A stretch of 64,000 nucleotides of DNA, taken from positions 620,001 through 684,000 of the forward strand of contig NZ_JACZEP010000002.1 in the NCBI RefSeq assembly GCF_014863355.1, written 5' to 3'. The notes under the pieces are model-generated. The model had not been told where the DNA came from, searched no databases, and worked only from the letters and a program-made list of their open reading frames with translations. The DNA comes from Aminobacter carboxidus. GTDB taxonomy: Bacteria; Pseudomonadota; Alphaproteobacteria; Rhizobiales; Rhizobiaceae. Position numbers and translations under genes: made by a program. The stretch's first letter is position 1; each line of letters begins with the position of its first letter. Of this stretch, positions 17,064-27,258 are shown piece by piece.

Positions 17064-18362
17064 CTAGTCTTCAAACGGGTCGGTCACAAGTATCGTGTCA
17101 TCCCGTTCGGGGCTGGTGGAAAGCATCGCCACAGGAGCACCGATCAGCTCCTCGATGTAACGCACATACTTCACCGCCTGGGCCGGCAGGTCGTTCCAGC
17201 TGCGGGCGCCGGCGGTGGTGCCCTTCCAGCCTTCGAGCGTCTCGTAGACCGGCTCGACCCGTGCCTGCGCACCCTGGCTTGCCGGCAGGTAGTCGATCAG
17301 CTCGCCATCGAGCATGTAGCCGGTGCAGACCTTGATCTCGTCGAGGCCGTCGAGCACGTCGAGCTTGGTCAATGCAATGCCCTTGATGCCGTTGACGGCA
17401 ACCGCCTGGCGCACCAGCACGGCGTCGAACCAGCCGCAGCGGCGCTTGCGCCCGGTGACCACGCCGAACTCATGGCCACGCGTGCCGAGGAATTCTCCGA
17501 CCTCGTTCTGCTGTTCGGTCGGGAAGGGGCCTTCGCCGACGCGGGTGGTGTAGGCCTTGGTGATGCCAAGTACGTAGTGGATCGAGCCCGGGCCCATGCC
17601 GGAACCCGCTGCCGCCTGGCCGGCGACGGTGTTCGACGATGTCACGAATGGATAGGTGCCGTGGTCGATGTCGAGCAGGGTGCCCTGTGCGCCTTCGAAC
17701 AGGATGCGCTCGCCGGCGCGGCGCTTGTCGTCCAGCACCTTCCAGACGCGGTCCATGTAAGGCAGGATCTTGTCGGCGATCGAGGTCAACTCGGTCATGA
17801 TGACGTCGTGCGTCACCTCAGGGTGGCCAAGCCCGCGACGCATCGCATTGTGGTGCGTCAGCAAACGGTCGACCTTCTGGGGAAGCGTTTCCAAATCCGC
17901 CAAGTCCATCACCCTGACGGCACGGCGGCCCACCTTGTCTTCGTAGGCGGGGCCGATGCCGCGACGGGTCGTGCCAATCTTCGTTCCGGAATTGGAGGCG
18001 GCGTCCTCGCGGAAACCATCCAGCTCACGATGCAGCGACAGGATAAGCGCGGTGTTTTCGGCGATTTTCAGGCGGTCGGGGCCGATCTCGACGCCCTGGG
18101 CGCGGATCTTCTCCAGCTCGGCGACAAAGGCATGCGGGTCGAAGACCACGCCGTTGCCGATGATCGACAGCTTGCCTGCGCGTACGACGCCGGACGGCAG
18201 CAGCGACAGCTTGTAGACCACGCCGTCGACCACCAGCGTATGGCCGGCATTGTGTCCGCCCTGGAAACGCACCACCACATCGGCGCGCTCCGACAGCCAG
18301 TCGACGATCTTGCCTTTGCCTTCATCGCCCCACTGGGAACCGACGACCACCACATTGGCCAT
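17064..18362 (-). CDS. purA: Adenylosuccinate synthetase PurA
   Basis: Converts IMP and aspartate, with GTP, to adenylosuccinate in AMP synthesis; 432 aa, the normal length. The N-terminal P-loop [11 protein letters not shown] and catalytic His in GGHNAGHT are present, followed by [15 protein letters not shown], the [17 protein letters not shown] guanine-binding region and the C-terminal RDDTI. The ATG at 18362 starts [12 protein letters not shown] as in the family; the short upstream extension is not part of it. It is divergent from the DMT exporter gene. Confidence 0.97.
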   Translation of the reverse strand: MANVVVVGSQWGDEGKGKIVDWLSERADVVVRFQGGHNAGHTLVVDGVVYKLSLLPSGVVRAGKLSIIGNGVVFDPHAFVAELEKIRAQGVEIGPDRLKIAENTALILSLHRELDGFREDAASNSGTKIGTTRRGIGPAYEDKVGRRAVRVMDLADLETLPQKVDRLLTHHNAMRRGLGHPEVTHDVIMTELTSIADKILPYMDRVWKVLDDKRRAGERILFEGAQGTLLDIDHGTYPFVTSSNTVAGQAAAGSGMGPGSIHYVLGITKAYTTRVGEGPFPTEQQNEVGEFLGTRGHEFGVVTGRKRRCGWFDAVLVRQAVAVNGIKGIALTKLDVLDGLDEIKVCTGYMLDGELIDYLPASQGAQARVEPVYETLEGWKGTTAGARSWNDLPAQAVKYVRYIEELIGAPVAMLSTSPERDDTILVTDPFED

Positions 18363-18557
18363 AATATTTTCCTTCCGACATCGCGGCGCGGGCCGCGAAC
18401 AGTGCAAAATGACAGGCCTCTATAACGCCAAGCAATTGGATGTGCGACCTTTCTTTGCCGCTCCAGGCACAACAATTTCCGCCTTTGGGCGCATTTACTT
18501 GTCCAAAGCCAGCACCTAGGCCGGCATGGTGCCCCTCGCCAGCGAAAGTCCCGCCTC

Positions 18558-19490
18558 ATGCATCGAAACGCCTATGTCCTGCTCTTGGCGACCACGCTGT
18601 TCTGGGGCGGCAATGCGGTGGCGGGCAAGCTTGCCGTCGGCCACGCCTCGCCCATGGTCCTTACCTCCCTGCGCTGGGCATTCGCGGCGGCACTGCTGGG
18701 TGCCGTCGGCTGGCCCAGGCTGCGGGCCGACTGGGCAGTCGCGCGCAAGCACATCTGGCTGCTGATCGCCTTGGGCGGGCTCGGCTTCACCGCTTTCAAT
18801 GCAGCACTGTACTCGGCGCTCAACTTCACTTCGGCCATCAATGCCAGCATCGAGCAGGCCGGCATGCCGATGGTCATCTTTGCCGCCAATTTCATTCTGT
18901 TTCGCATGCGCGTCACCTGGGGCCAGATCCTCGGCTTCCTGCTGTCGCTGACGGGCATCGCGCTCACCGCCAGCCATGGCGACCTCAGGACGCTGCTTGC
19001 GCTCGACATGAATTTCGGCGACGCGCTGATGCTGATCGCCGTGCTCGTCTATAGCGCCTACACCGTGGCCCTGCGTTTCAAGCCCGACATCCACTGGCAA
19101 AGCCTGATGATCGTGATGACGGCGGCCGCCTTCGTCACCTCGATCCCGTTTGTCGCCTGGGAAATCGGCACCGGCCGCGCCATCGCGCCCGATGCGATGG
19201 GCTGGGCGATCACCGCCTACATGGTCCTGTTTCCCTCGATCCTGGCGCAGATCTTCTACATCAAGGGCGTGGACCTGATCGGCGCCAACCGTGCCGGCCT
19301 GTTCATCAACATGGTGCCGATCTTCGGCACGCTGTTGTCGGTGATGATCATCGGCGAGGATTTCCAGCTCTACCATGCGGTCGCCATCGTGCTGGTGCTT
19401 GGCGGCATCTGGCTTGCCGAGCACTCCGGGCGGAAAATGGCGAGCGCCGAGGAGCTTCTGGCTGCCGAAAAACACAGCTCCGATGCCTGA
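18558..19490 (+). CDS. DMT family (EamA) transporter
   Basis: Inner-membrane drug/metabolite exporter-type permease of 310 aa with two EamA repeats of five helices each. The first begins YVLLLATTLFWGGNAVAGK, with the typical tryptophan in helix 1; the second begins near GDALMLIAVLVYSAYTVALR. The substrate is unknown. The gene is monocistronic, convergent with serA, and the two share a hairpin terminator. Confidence 0.88.
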   Translation: MHRNAYVLLLATTLFWGGNAVAGKLAVGHASPMVLTSLRWAFAAALLGAVGWPRLRADWAVARKHIWLLIALGGLGFTAFNAALYSALNFTSAINASIEQAGMPMVIFAANFILFRMRVTWGQILGFLLSLTGIALTASHGDLRTLLALDMNFGDALMLIAVLVYSAYTVALRFKPDIHWQSLMIVMTAAAFVTSIPFVAWEIGTGRAIAPDAMGWAITAYMVLFPSILAQIFYIKGVDLIGANRAGLFINMVPIFGTLLSVMIIGEDFQLYHAVAIVLVLGGIWLAEHSGRKMASAEELLAAEKHSSDA

Positions 19491-19494
19491 GAAG

Positions 19495-19523
19495 AAAAAG
19501 GCGCAGGACCAGCCCGCGCCTTT
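19495..19523. terminator. Bidirectional terminator between the DMT gene and serA
   Basis: AAAAAGGCGC (19495-19504) pairs with GCGCCTTT (19516-19523). Read on the minus strand the stem is followed by TTTTTCTTC, a good terminator for serA; on the plus strand the T-run is shorter. Confidence 0.75.
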
Positions 19524-19543
19524 GGTGCCTTGGGAGGCTTTTG

Positions 19544-21145
19544 TCAGATGCCGTTGACGTCGAACTGCAGGCGCTTGGCCGAGTCGATCGACTTGTGGTC
19601 GCGTACCTTGGCGAGCACGTCTTCGGGGAATGGCGCGTCGAGATAGAGCAAGGCGATCGCATTGCCGCCCGGCCGGTCACGGCCGAGCTGGAAGTTGGCG
19701 ATGTTGACACCGCTCTCACCGCACACGGTGCCGAGCAGGCCGATGATACCAGGCGCGTCGGCGTTGGTGGTGTAGAGCATGTGCTGGCCGACCTCGGCAT
19801 CGAGATTGATGCCCTTGATCTGGATGAAGCGCGGCTTGCCGTCCGAGAAGCAGGTGCCGGCGATCGAGCGCGTCATGTGCTCGGTCTTGACCGATAGCTT
19901 GATGTAGCCGTCGAAGACGCCCGACTTGTCGCGCTTGACCTCGGCGACGATGATGCCGCGTTCCTTCACCATGATCGGCGCCGACACCATGTTGACGTCG
20001 GAGACCTGCGGTCGGATCAGGCCGGCAAGTGCTGCGCTGATCAGCGCCTTGGTGTTCATCTGGGCGGTCTGGCCGTCGAACAGGATTTCGACCTCGGTGA
20101 TCGGGTCTTCCGTCACTTGGCCGACAAACGCGCCGAGCACTTCGGCGAGCTTGACGAAGGGCTTGAGCCGCGGCGCTTCTTCGGCGGTGATCGAGGGCAT
20201 GTTGATGGCGTTGGAGACCGCGCCCTTGACCAGGTAGTCGGCCATCTGCTCGGCGACCTGGAGTGCGACGTTTTCCTGCGCTTCCGAGGTCGAGGCGCCG
20301 AGATGCGGCGTGCAGACGACGTTGTCCATGCCGAACAGCTCGTTCTGATCAGCTGGTTCGACCTCGAACACGTCGATGCCGGCACCTGCCACCTTGCCGC
20401 TCTTCAGGCCGGCGATCAGGTCTTTCTCGACGATCAGGCCGCCGCGGGCGCAGTTGATGATGCGCACGCCCGTCTTCATCTTGGCGATGGAGTCGGCGTT
20501 GATGATGTTGCGCGTCTTGTCGGTCAGCGGCGTGTGCAGCGTGATGAAGTCGGCGCGGGCCAACAGCTCGTCAAGCTCGACCTTCTCGACGCCGAGTTCC
20601 TCGGCGCGATGCTCCGACAGGAACGGGTCGAAGGCAACGACATGCATCTTGAGACCAACGGCGCGTGTGGCGACGATCGAGCCGATGTTGCCGCAGCCGA
20701 TCAGGCCCAGCGTCTTGCCGGTGATCTCGACGCCCATGAAGCGGTTCTTTTCCCACTTGCCGGCATGGGTCGAGGCATTGGCCTCGGGCAACTGGCGGGC
20801 GACGGCGAACATCAGCGCGATGGCATGTTCGGCCGTGGTGATCGAATTGCCGAAAGGCGTGTTCATGACGATAATACCGCGCCGCGAGGCGGCAGGAATG
20901 TCGACATTGTCGACGCCGATGCCGGCGCGGCCGATGACCTTGAGATTGGTCGCCGCCGCGATCAGCTTTTCGGTAACCTTGGTCGCCGAGCGGATGGCAA
21001 GGCCGTCATACTGGCCGATGACTTCGAGCAGCTTTTCCTTGTCCTTGCCGAGGTCGGGCAGATAATCGACCTCAACGCCACGATCCTTGAAGATCTGGAC
21101 TGCGGTGGTGGAGAGTTTGTCGGATACGAGAACGCGGGGCGCCAT
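19544..21145 (-). CDS. serA: D-3-phosphoglycerate dehydrogenase SerA
   Basis: First step of serine synthesis, oxidising 3-phosphoglycerate with NAD; 533 aa, the long form. The Rossmann motif GLIGCGNIGS lies in the nucleotide-binding domain. The catalytic Arg (NCARGG), Glu (FEVEP) and His (TPHLGAST) follow, then an intervening domain and a C-terminal ACT domain (NADAPGIIGLLGTVCGES) for feedback control by serine. It lies 67 bases downstream of serC on the same strand, forming a serC-serA operon. Confidence 0.96.
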   Translation of the reverse strand: MAPRVLVSDKLSTTAVQIFKDRGVEVDYLPDLGKDKEKLLEVIGQYDGLAIRSATKVTEKLIAAATNLKVIGRAGIGVDNVDIPAASRRGIIVMNTPFGNSITTAEHAIALMFAVARQLPEANASTHAGKWEKNRFMGVEITGKTLGLIGCGNIGSIVATRAVGLKMHVVAFDPFLSEHRAEELGVEKVELDELLARADFITLHTPLTDKTRNIINADSIAKMKTGVRIINCARGGLIVEKDLIAGLKSGKVAGAGIDVFEVEPADQNELFGMDNVVCTPHLGASTSEAQENVALQVAEQMADYLVKGAVSNAINMPSITAEEAPRLKPFVKLAEVLGAFVGQVTEDPITEVEILFDGQTAQMNTKALISAALAGLIRPQVSDVNMVSAPIMVKERGIIVAEVKRDKSGVFDGYIKLSVKTEHMTRSIAGTCFSDGKPRFIQIKGINLDAEVGQHMLYTTNADAPGIIGLLGTVCGESGVNIANFQLGRDRPGGNAIALLYLDAPFPEDVLAKVRDHKSIDSAKRLQFDVNGI

Positions 21146-21212
21146 AGCTGCCTCCTTGAAGAGTGATCAAACTGTTGGGAAACGGGCGGCCCGGAGGCCG
21201 CCGCAGGTCTGG

Positions 21213-22388
21213 TCAGGCCGCAGCCTTGAGCGCTGCCTTCTGATTGGCGAAGGCCCAGTCGAGCCACGGCATCAGGGCGACGAGGTCGGACGTCTCGACG
21301 GTGGCGCCGGCCCAGATGCGCAGGCCGGGAGGCGCGTCGCGGTAAGCGCCGATGTCGAAGGCAACGCCTTCCTTTTCGAGCGCAGACACCATGCCCTTGG
21401 CGAAGGCCGCCTGGCCGTCCTTGTCGAGCGCCGCCACCTCAGGATCGACGATCGACAGGCACACAGAGGTGTTCGAACGCGTCTCCGGCACGACGGCCAG
21501 GTTGGCGAGCCAGCCCGATGTCTGCACGAAAGTGTCGATAGCGGCGAAGTTGGCGTCGGCGCGGGCAACCAGTGCTTCGAGCCCGCCCAGGCCCTTGGCC
21601 CAGTTCAGAGCGTCGAGGTAATCCTCGACGCAGAGCATCGACGGCGTGTTGATGGTCTCGCCTTTGAAGATGCCTTCGATCAGCTTACCAGCAGAAGTCA
21701 GGCGGAAGATCTTGGGCAGCGGCCATGCCGGCTTGTAGCTTTCCAGCCGCTCGACGGCGCGTGGGCTCAAGATCAGCATGCCATGCGCGCCTTCGCCGCC
21801 CAGCACCTTCTGCCAGGAGAAGGTGACGACATCGAGCTTCTGGAAATCGAGGTTCTGGGCAAAGGCGGCCGAAGTGGCGTCGCAGATGGTCAGGCCCTTG
21901 CGATCTTCAGGGATGAAATCGCCATTGGCGACGCGCACGCCCGAGGTCGTGCCGTTCCAGGTGAAGACCACGTCGCGGTCGAAATCGACCTTGGCGAGAT
22001 CCGGCAGCTCGCCATAGGCGGCCTCGAACTTACGCACGTCTTCGAGCTTGAGCTGCTTGACCACGTCGGTGATCCAGCCGGCGCCGAAGGATTCCCAGGC
22101 GACCATGTCGACGCCGCGCTCGCCGAGCAGCGACCACAGCGCCATCTCGACAGCGCCGGTGTCGGAAGCCGGAACGATGCCGATACGGTAGTCGGCTGGA
22201 ACCTGGAGAACTTCGCGGGTCAGCGCGATGGCTTGCTCGAGCTTGGTCTTGCCGACCTTGGCGCGGTGCGAGCGGCCAAGCGGTGCGTCGGCGAGTGCCT
22301 GGAGCGACCAGCCGGGACGTTTTGCGCAGGGACCTGAGGAGAAATTGGGGTTTGCCGGACGGAGTCCGGGCTTGGTGACGATCGTCAT
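21213..22388 (-). CDS. serC: Phosphoserine aminotransferase SerC
   Basis: PLP enzyme that converts 3-phosphohydroxypyruvate to phosphoserine, 391 aa. It belongs to the class V aminotransferase subgroup usual in alphaproteobacteria, starting [23 protein letters not shown]. The PLP lysine is in [11 protein letters not shown]. It is the first gene of the serine operon with serA and is preceded by a structured leader whose second hairpin contains the likely ribosome-binding site. Confidence 0.95.
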   Translation of the reverse strand: MTIVTKPGLRPANPNFSSGPCAKRPGWSLQALADAPLGRSHRAKVGKTKLEQAIALTREVLQVPADYRIGIVPASDTGAVEMALWSLLGERGVDMVAWESFGAGWITDVVKQLKLEDVRKFEAAYGELPDLAKVDFDRDVVFTWNGTTSGVRVANGDFIPEDRKGLTICDATSAAFAQNLDFQKLDVVTFSWQKVLGGEGAHGMLILSPRAVERLESYKPAWPLPKIFRLTSAGKLIEGIFKGETINTPSMLCVEDYLDALNWAKGLGGLEALVARADANFAAIDTFVQTSGWLANLAVVPETRSNTSVCLSIVDPEVAALDKDGQAAFAKGMVSALEKEGVAFDIGAYRDAPPGLRIWAGATVETSDLVALMPWLDWAFANQKAALKAAA

Positions 22389-22450
22389 CGTGGTGCTATC
22401 CTTCCAGATAGGTGGCCCCTCGTTGGGGAGGGGTGGCCCACGGACGGCGA
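22389..22450 (-). promoter_or_regulatory. Structured serC leader (serC RNA motif candidate)
   Basis: On the minus strand, a GC-rich hairpin (arms CCCCTC and GAGGGG, about 22416-22433, with flanking GGCC pairs) is followed by CTATC-TGGAAG-GATAG (22411-22396). The GGAAGGA ribosome-binding site sits in the second hairpin, six to ten bases before the ATG. A conserved serC leader of this kind is known from alphaproteobacteria; assignment to that motif is from memory of its layout. Confidence 0.6.
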
Positions 22451-22981
22451 TATGCGTTTAGCGTTCGGGCGTCAAGAGGAAAGTTTCTGTCGCAAAGGGA
22501 ACACGCCGTAACGGCGCGGCTTGTGGGCAGCCAGACTGTGGCTCGCCGACCGGCCATTCCGGCAAGCTGCCAAACGCGCCTACTCAACTGGCAGCAGATA
22601 ACCCGCATTCACCAGGTGATCGTGCAGCAACTCCCGAATGGCTTCCTGCCGGCTGGCTTCATTTTGCTTTCCACGGCGATACTCATCCACAGCCTCGGAA
22701 ATCTCATATGCACGGCCTCCGTCCCTGCCGGCCGCCGCCCTCGTTTCGGAAGTTGTTCACGCAAGTCCGCCCCCAGGTCAGATCATCTAGGAAAAATAGT
22801 TTCCTATGGATGAAAATGCAATGGTGAGATGGATGACGCAAGGGAGGTGGCGCGGTGGAAGGCTCTTGTCGTCGTCGGTATCGACCTGCGCCGGTCGAAA
22901 TTTTGAACCCAGTTGAAAGCCACTGGAGTGAGGTCTAAGCAACGGGATCAATAGGTACTCGTTGCGGCTTCCGGGGGTATC
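22451..22981. other. Gene-poor stretch between serC and the FkbM gene
   Basis: About 530 bases of lower-GC DNA. It contains the serC promoter region and one RHH-like coding fragment on the minus strand (see 22580-22756). I see nothing else supportable; short plus-strand frames lack ribosome-binding sites. Confidence 0.5.
22580..22756 (-). pseudogene. RHH-like small coding fragment without a start
   Basis: An open stretch of 58 codons ends in a TAG at 22580. It reads GGRAYEISEAVDEYRRGKQN, then EASRQEAIRELLHDHLVN and AGYLLPVE. The SRQEAIRELL...HLVNAGYL pattern resembles the second helix and tail of ribbon-helix-helix antitoxin-type proteins. There is no ATG, and a TGA lies upstream. The neighbouring frame carries DLGADLREQLPKRG just upstream, as if a single frameshift near 22735-22755 split one small gene. 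Confidence 0.35.
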
Positions 22982-23698
22982 GTGGGGATAAGAACTTGGC
23001 TCGGACTCAAGAGAAGGCCGCCTCACGCTGAGGCAATCTCCGACGATATCGCTCGTCCAGCGTTCTGGAGTCCGGACAGCATGGCCCAATTGCAGCAAGA
23101 CCGATGGGTCCTGCATGAGTTGGGCGAAAAGCGAAATGGATTTTTTGTCGAAGTTGGCGCTTTTGACGGGAAGCACCTGAGCAACACATACCTTCTCGAG
23201 AAGGAATACGGCTGGACTGGCCTTCTCGCGGAACCCAATCCGCTGATGGCTGCCTCAATCCAAGCTAACCGCACTGCTCCGCTTTGCGAGATGCCGGTTG
23301 GGCAAGCATCTGGGCAGGAAGTTACGATGCTGTTTGTCGACAAGAACCCGCAGATATCGGCGATGGAGCAGCACGCTTTCAATGACATGCATGCTGATCT
23401 GCGTAAGCGCCACAAAAGCGTGAGGCAGAAAACCATCAGCCTCAACGATCTTCTCAGTTCATATGATGCGCCGAGTGAGATCGACTTTGTCAGCATCGAC
23501 ACGGAAGGAAGCGAACCAGAGATCCTCGCTGGCTTCGATTTCGACCGTTATCGTGTGCAGCTATTTGCCATCGAGCACAACTATACGCCAGCGCAACAGG
23601 TCATCGACGACCTGATGAAGTCAAAGGGTTATGAGCGGGTCTACCAGGAGTGGTCCCGCTTTGATGCCTGGTATCGACGGGTCGGGAAAGCCACCTGA
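22982..23698 (+). CDS. FkbM family methyltransferase
   Basis: SAM-dependent methyltransferase of the FkbM type, 238 aa. The SAM site is NGFFVEVGAFDGKHLSNT (about residues 51-68), and the family block EIDFVSIDTEGSEPEIL follows near residue 165. Members methylate hydroxyls of polyketides, sugars or lipids; the target is unknown. It starts at a GTG (22982) after GGGGG. Base composition is visibly more AT-rich than its neighbours and no operon partner is present, both hinting at acquired DNA. Confidence 0.85.
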   Translation: MGIRTWLGLKRRPPHAEAISDDIARPAFWSPDSMAQLQQDRWVLHELGEKRNGFFVEVGAFDGKHLSNTYLLEKEYGWTGLLAEPNPLMAASIQANRTAPLCEMPVGQASGQEVTMLFVDKNPQISAMEQHAFNDMHADLRKRHKSVRQKTISLNDLLSSYDAPSEIDFVSIDTEGSEPEILAGFDFDRYRVQLFAIEHNYTPAQQVIDDLMKSKGYERVYQEWSRFDAWYRRVGKAT

Positions 23699-23727
23699 AG
23701 ACGTTGCTGCTGGCCGAGCCAAACGAA

Positions 23728-23750
23728 AACGGCGGGCCTTGGCCCGCCGC
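23728..23750 (-). terminator. Terminator of the first porin-like gene
   Basis: GGCGGGCC (23731-23738) and GGCCCGCC (23741-23748) form a stem with a two-base centre. On the minus strand it is followed by TTTTCGTTT, 28 bases after the porin-like stop. Confidence 0.85.
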
Positions 23751-23777
23751 TGTAACTATCTCGGAAGGGTTCAGGGC

Positions 23778-24461
23778 CTACCAGAGGTCGTAGCGCAGGC
23801 CGACCTTGACCTGGTGGAAGTCGACGCCCTTGCGCATTTCTCCTGATGGGATGTTGAAATACTCGAGGCTTGGGGCTGAAAGGTACTGGTAGCCGACATC
23901 AACGGAGGTGTTCTGGGCAACCCGGTAGGCAACGCCAGCGCCGAGTGAATAGGCAAGCGCATACTGGGTTTCGCGATCGGAGATGCCCAGGAACGTGTCG
24001 TCAACCTGGCGACTCGAGTAGAGCAGGCCGACACCACCGCCGACATAGGGCGTGAACCCGGCAATGGTTCCGAGGTCGGCATAGGCGTTGGCCATGCCGC
24101 TCCAGATGTCGCTTTCGGCTCGGATCCGATCGGTGCCGTCCGTCCAGTCGTATCTGTCGTTGGACAGGAAGCCGACGTTCAGCTCTCCGCGGAAGTAGTC
24201 GGTGAAATGGTAGCCCGCGCCGACACTTCCGTTGATGGGTGTGCTGCGCGTGTCGACGCCGTTGAATGTCACATCATAGGGCGACTTGTCGATGTTGTAG
24301 CCGACATCGCCGCGCAGGTACCAGCCCGAGCCGACTTCGACGGGGACATATTCCGGCGCCTCGTCGATGACGACAGGCGGGTCGTAGTCGGCAGCGCCCG
24401 CCGCCAGCGGCCAAAGCATGGTCGCGGCCAGTGTCAGCGCTATGCGGGACGTCAAGGTCAT
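23778..24461 (-). CDS. Outer membrane beta-barrel protein (Omp25/RopB-like)
   Basis: Small eight-stranded outer-membrane protein, 227 aa. The signal peptide is MTLTSRIALTLAATMLWPLAAGAA. The mature part opens with ADYDPP and the family block GSGWYLRGDVGYN. Strands such as FTPYVGGGVGLLYS and a C-terminal aromatic end (VGLRYDLW, final Trp) suit BAM insertion. The Rhizobiales Omp25/31 family binds peptidoglycan-associated layers and shapes the surface. I chose the ATG at 24461. It is a paralogue of the next gene, has its own terminator, and has CtrA-type boxes upstream. Confidence 0.88.
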   Translation of the reverse strand: MTLTSRIALTLAATMLWPLAAGAADYDPPVVIDEAPEYVPVEVGSGWYLRGDVGYNIDKSPYDVTFNGVDTRSTPINGSVGAGYHFTDYFRGELNVGFLSNDRYDWTDGTDRIRAESDIWSGMANAYADLGTIAGFTPYVGGGVGLLYSSRQVDDTFLGISDRETQYALAYSLGAGVAYRVAQNTSVDVGYQYLSAPSLEYFNIPSGEMRKGVDFHQVKVGLRYDLW

Positions 24462-24525
24462 GATCGCACTCTCCCGAAATGGCGCCAGGTGTTGCCCAGG
24501 AATCCAGCAGCCGTTTGGAGCATCA

Positions 24526-24553
24526 TTAACCATAGAGGTTAAGTCAGGGTTAA
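24526..24553 (-). promoter_or_regulatory. CtrA-type box upstream of the first porin-like gene
   Basis: On the minus strand TTAA (24553-24550), seven bases, TTAAC (24542-24538) matches the full CtrA consensus TTAA-N7-TTAAC. A further TTAAC half-site lies at 24526-24530. They sit about 65-90 bases before the start at 24461. Confidence 0.6.
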
Positions 24554-24600
24554 GGATAACAGTTAGTTAGCAGGTGCTTCACGCTGGTGGTCGGGCAAAG

Positions 24601-24625
24601 AAAAACCGCCCGGCAGGCCGGGCGG
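24601..24625 (-). terminator. Terminator of the second porin-like gene
   Basis: Stem CCGCCCGGC (24606-24614) with GCCGGGCGG (about 24617-24625), followed on the minus strand by TTTTT. It lies about 30 bases past the stop of the porin-like gene at 24654. Confidence 0.88.
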
Positions 24626-24653
24626 TTGGTTGGGCAAGGAAAGAACTGGCCGC

Positions 24654-25442
24654 TTAGTTCAGCGAGTAACGGACGCCGAGCTTGAAGTCGTGCGAGGTGA
24701 TGTCCTTGAAGTGCATACCGTCGTTGGGACGGTTGAAGGCCGGATCGTCGTTGTAGATGGTGCCGGTGCGTGCGTCGCCGAGATTGACGAAGCTGTAGCC
24801 GAGGTCGACGGTCATGCGTTCGGTGGCCTTGATGCCAAGACCTGCGTGCAGCGCCCAGGCGAAGTTCCACTTCGACTCTGAGCCAGCATAACCGCCGCCG
24901 CCGGCAATGATGTTGGTGTCGCGGAAGCCCGAAATGGTGTTGCGCGATGCGCCGATACCGGCGCCGAGGTAAGGCGTGATGCCGTAGAAGGTGCCGACAT
25001 CGGCGTAGGCGTTGGCAAGGAACAGCCATTCCGACTTCTTGGCGCGATAGTCGTTTGTGTTCGTCACGATGACGCCGCCGCCACTGTCGAAGGTGACGTA
25101 GTCAAGCGCGTTGAAGTTGGCCGATCCGCGATACTCGGCGGTGATGTCGCCGCGCAGGAAGTCGTTGTACTGGTAGCCGACGCCGACGCTGAAGATCGGC
25201 GCCGAGCCGAAGCCACCCTTGTCGAGCCAGCCGCGGTCGATGATCGCCGGATCGTCAAACAGGACGGTGTCGAGGGTTTTCACCCGCTGATTGCTCATGC
25301 CGATATGGCCGCGCAGGTACCAGCCGCCAAAGGATGGCTGCTCGACCTCGATGATCGGCTCGGGCATGTCGGCTGCGAATGCCGGCCCGGCCACGCCAAC
25401 GAGCAGCGCGGCGAATAATGCGTTCCTTCCGATATTAAACAT
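24654..25442 (-). CDS. Outer membrane beta-barrel protein (Omp25/RopB-like), paralogue
   Basis: Second small beta-barrel porin-like protein, 262 aa. The signal peptide is MFNIGRNALFAALLVGVAGPAFAA, then DMPEPIIEVEQPSFGGWYLR, matching the GWYLRG block of its neighbour. ANAYADVGTFYGITPYLGAG parallels ANAYADLGTIAGFTPYVGGG in the first paralogue, so the two probably arose by tandem duplication. It ends LGVRYSLN. I chose the ATG at 25442. CtrA-type boxes lie about 75-105 bases upstream. Confidence 0.88.
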   Translation of the reverse strand: MFNIGRNALFAALLVGVAGPAFAADMPEPIIEVEQPSFGGWYLRGHIGMSNQRVKTLDTVLFDDPAIIDRGWLDKGGFGSAPIFSVGVGYQYNDFLRGDITAEYRGSANFNALDYVTFDSGGGVIVTNTNDYRAKKSEWLFLANAYADVGTFYGITPYLGAGIGASRNTISGFRDTNIIAGGGGYAGSESKWNFAWALHAGLGIKATERMTVDLGYSFVNLGDARTGTIYNDDPAFNRPNDGMHFKDITSHDFKLGVRYSLN

Positions 25443-25516
25443 GCTGATAACCCTATCCCTGCGGACCGCAACGCGCCCGGCCATGACTAACCCGCGTGGA
25501 TAATGCTTGGTATAGG

Positions 25517-25546
25517 TTAAGGTGTACTTAACCGTGTCGGTTAACC
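25517..25546. promoter_or_regulatory. CtrA-type boxes upstream of the second porin-like gene
   Basis: TTAA (25517-25520), seven bases, TTAAC (25528-25532) is a full match to the CtrA consensus, and a third half-site TTAACC lies at 25541-25546. They sit in the promoter region of the gene starting at 25442. Confidence 0.6.
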
Positions 25547-25603
25547 ACGAATGCTTTGCAATCAGCGGTTACATGATAGGCCGCCGGCTGCTTCGACCCA
25601 TGA

Positions 25604-25631
25604 AAAAAGCCCGCTGGAAGCGGGCTTTTTC
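25604..25631. terminator. Bidirectional terminator after glmM
   Basis: AAAAAAGCCCGC (25604-25615), five-base loop, GCGGGCTTTTT (25621-25631). On the minus strand the stem is followed by six T residues, 18 bases past the glmM stop. Confidence 0.92.
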
Positions 25632-25648
25632 ATGCATGAGAGACTTGC

Positions 25649-27001
<1,353 letters not shown>

Positions 27002-27258
27002 GTTTAGCTTGTCCCCGTGAAGTCCACCCGCGATTGCTTTGCCACAAGCCGGGCTGACCAACGCATCACATTTGGTGAGTTTATGTCACAAAAGCTTAGA
27101 AAAGGGTTGGGTTTTTGAGGAATCAACGTGACGCCTCGCATTTTCGCGCCACGGGTCGGCCGACCCTCTCATGGCCCAACAGCATGGACTGCTGCCCGTC
27201 TTGCCAATCCCACAAATCCGGCTAGACAGGAATTCCGGCTCCAATCGAGGAACACGAT

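Noticed and set aside
16614-18425. Open frame antisense to purA and the membrane protein gene
   Set aside because: It spans two real genes and their gap without its own signals.
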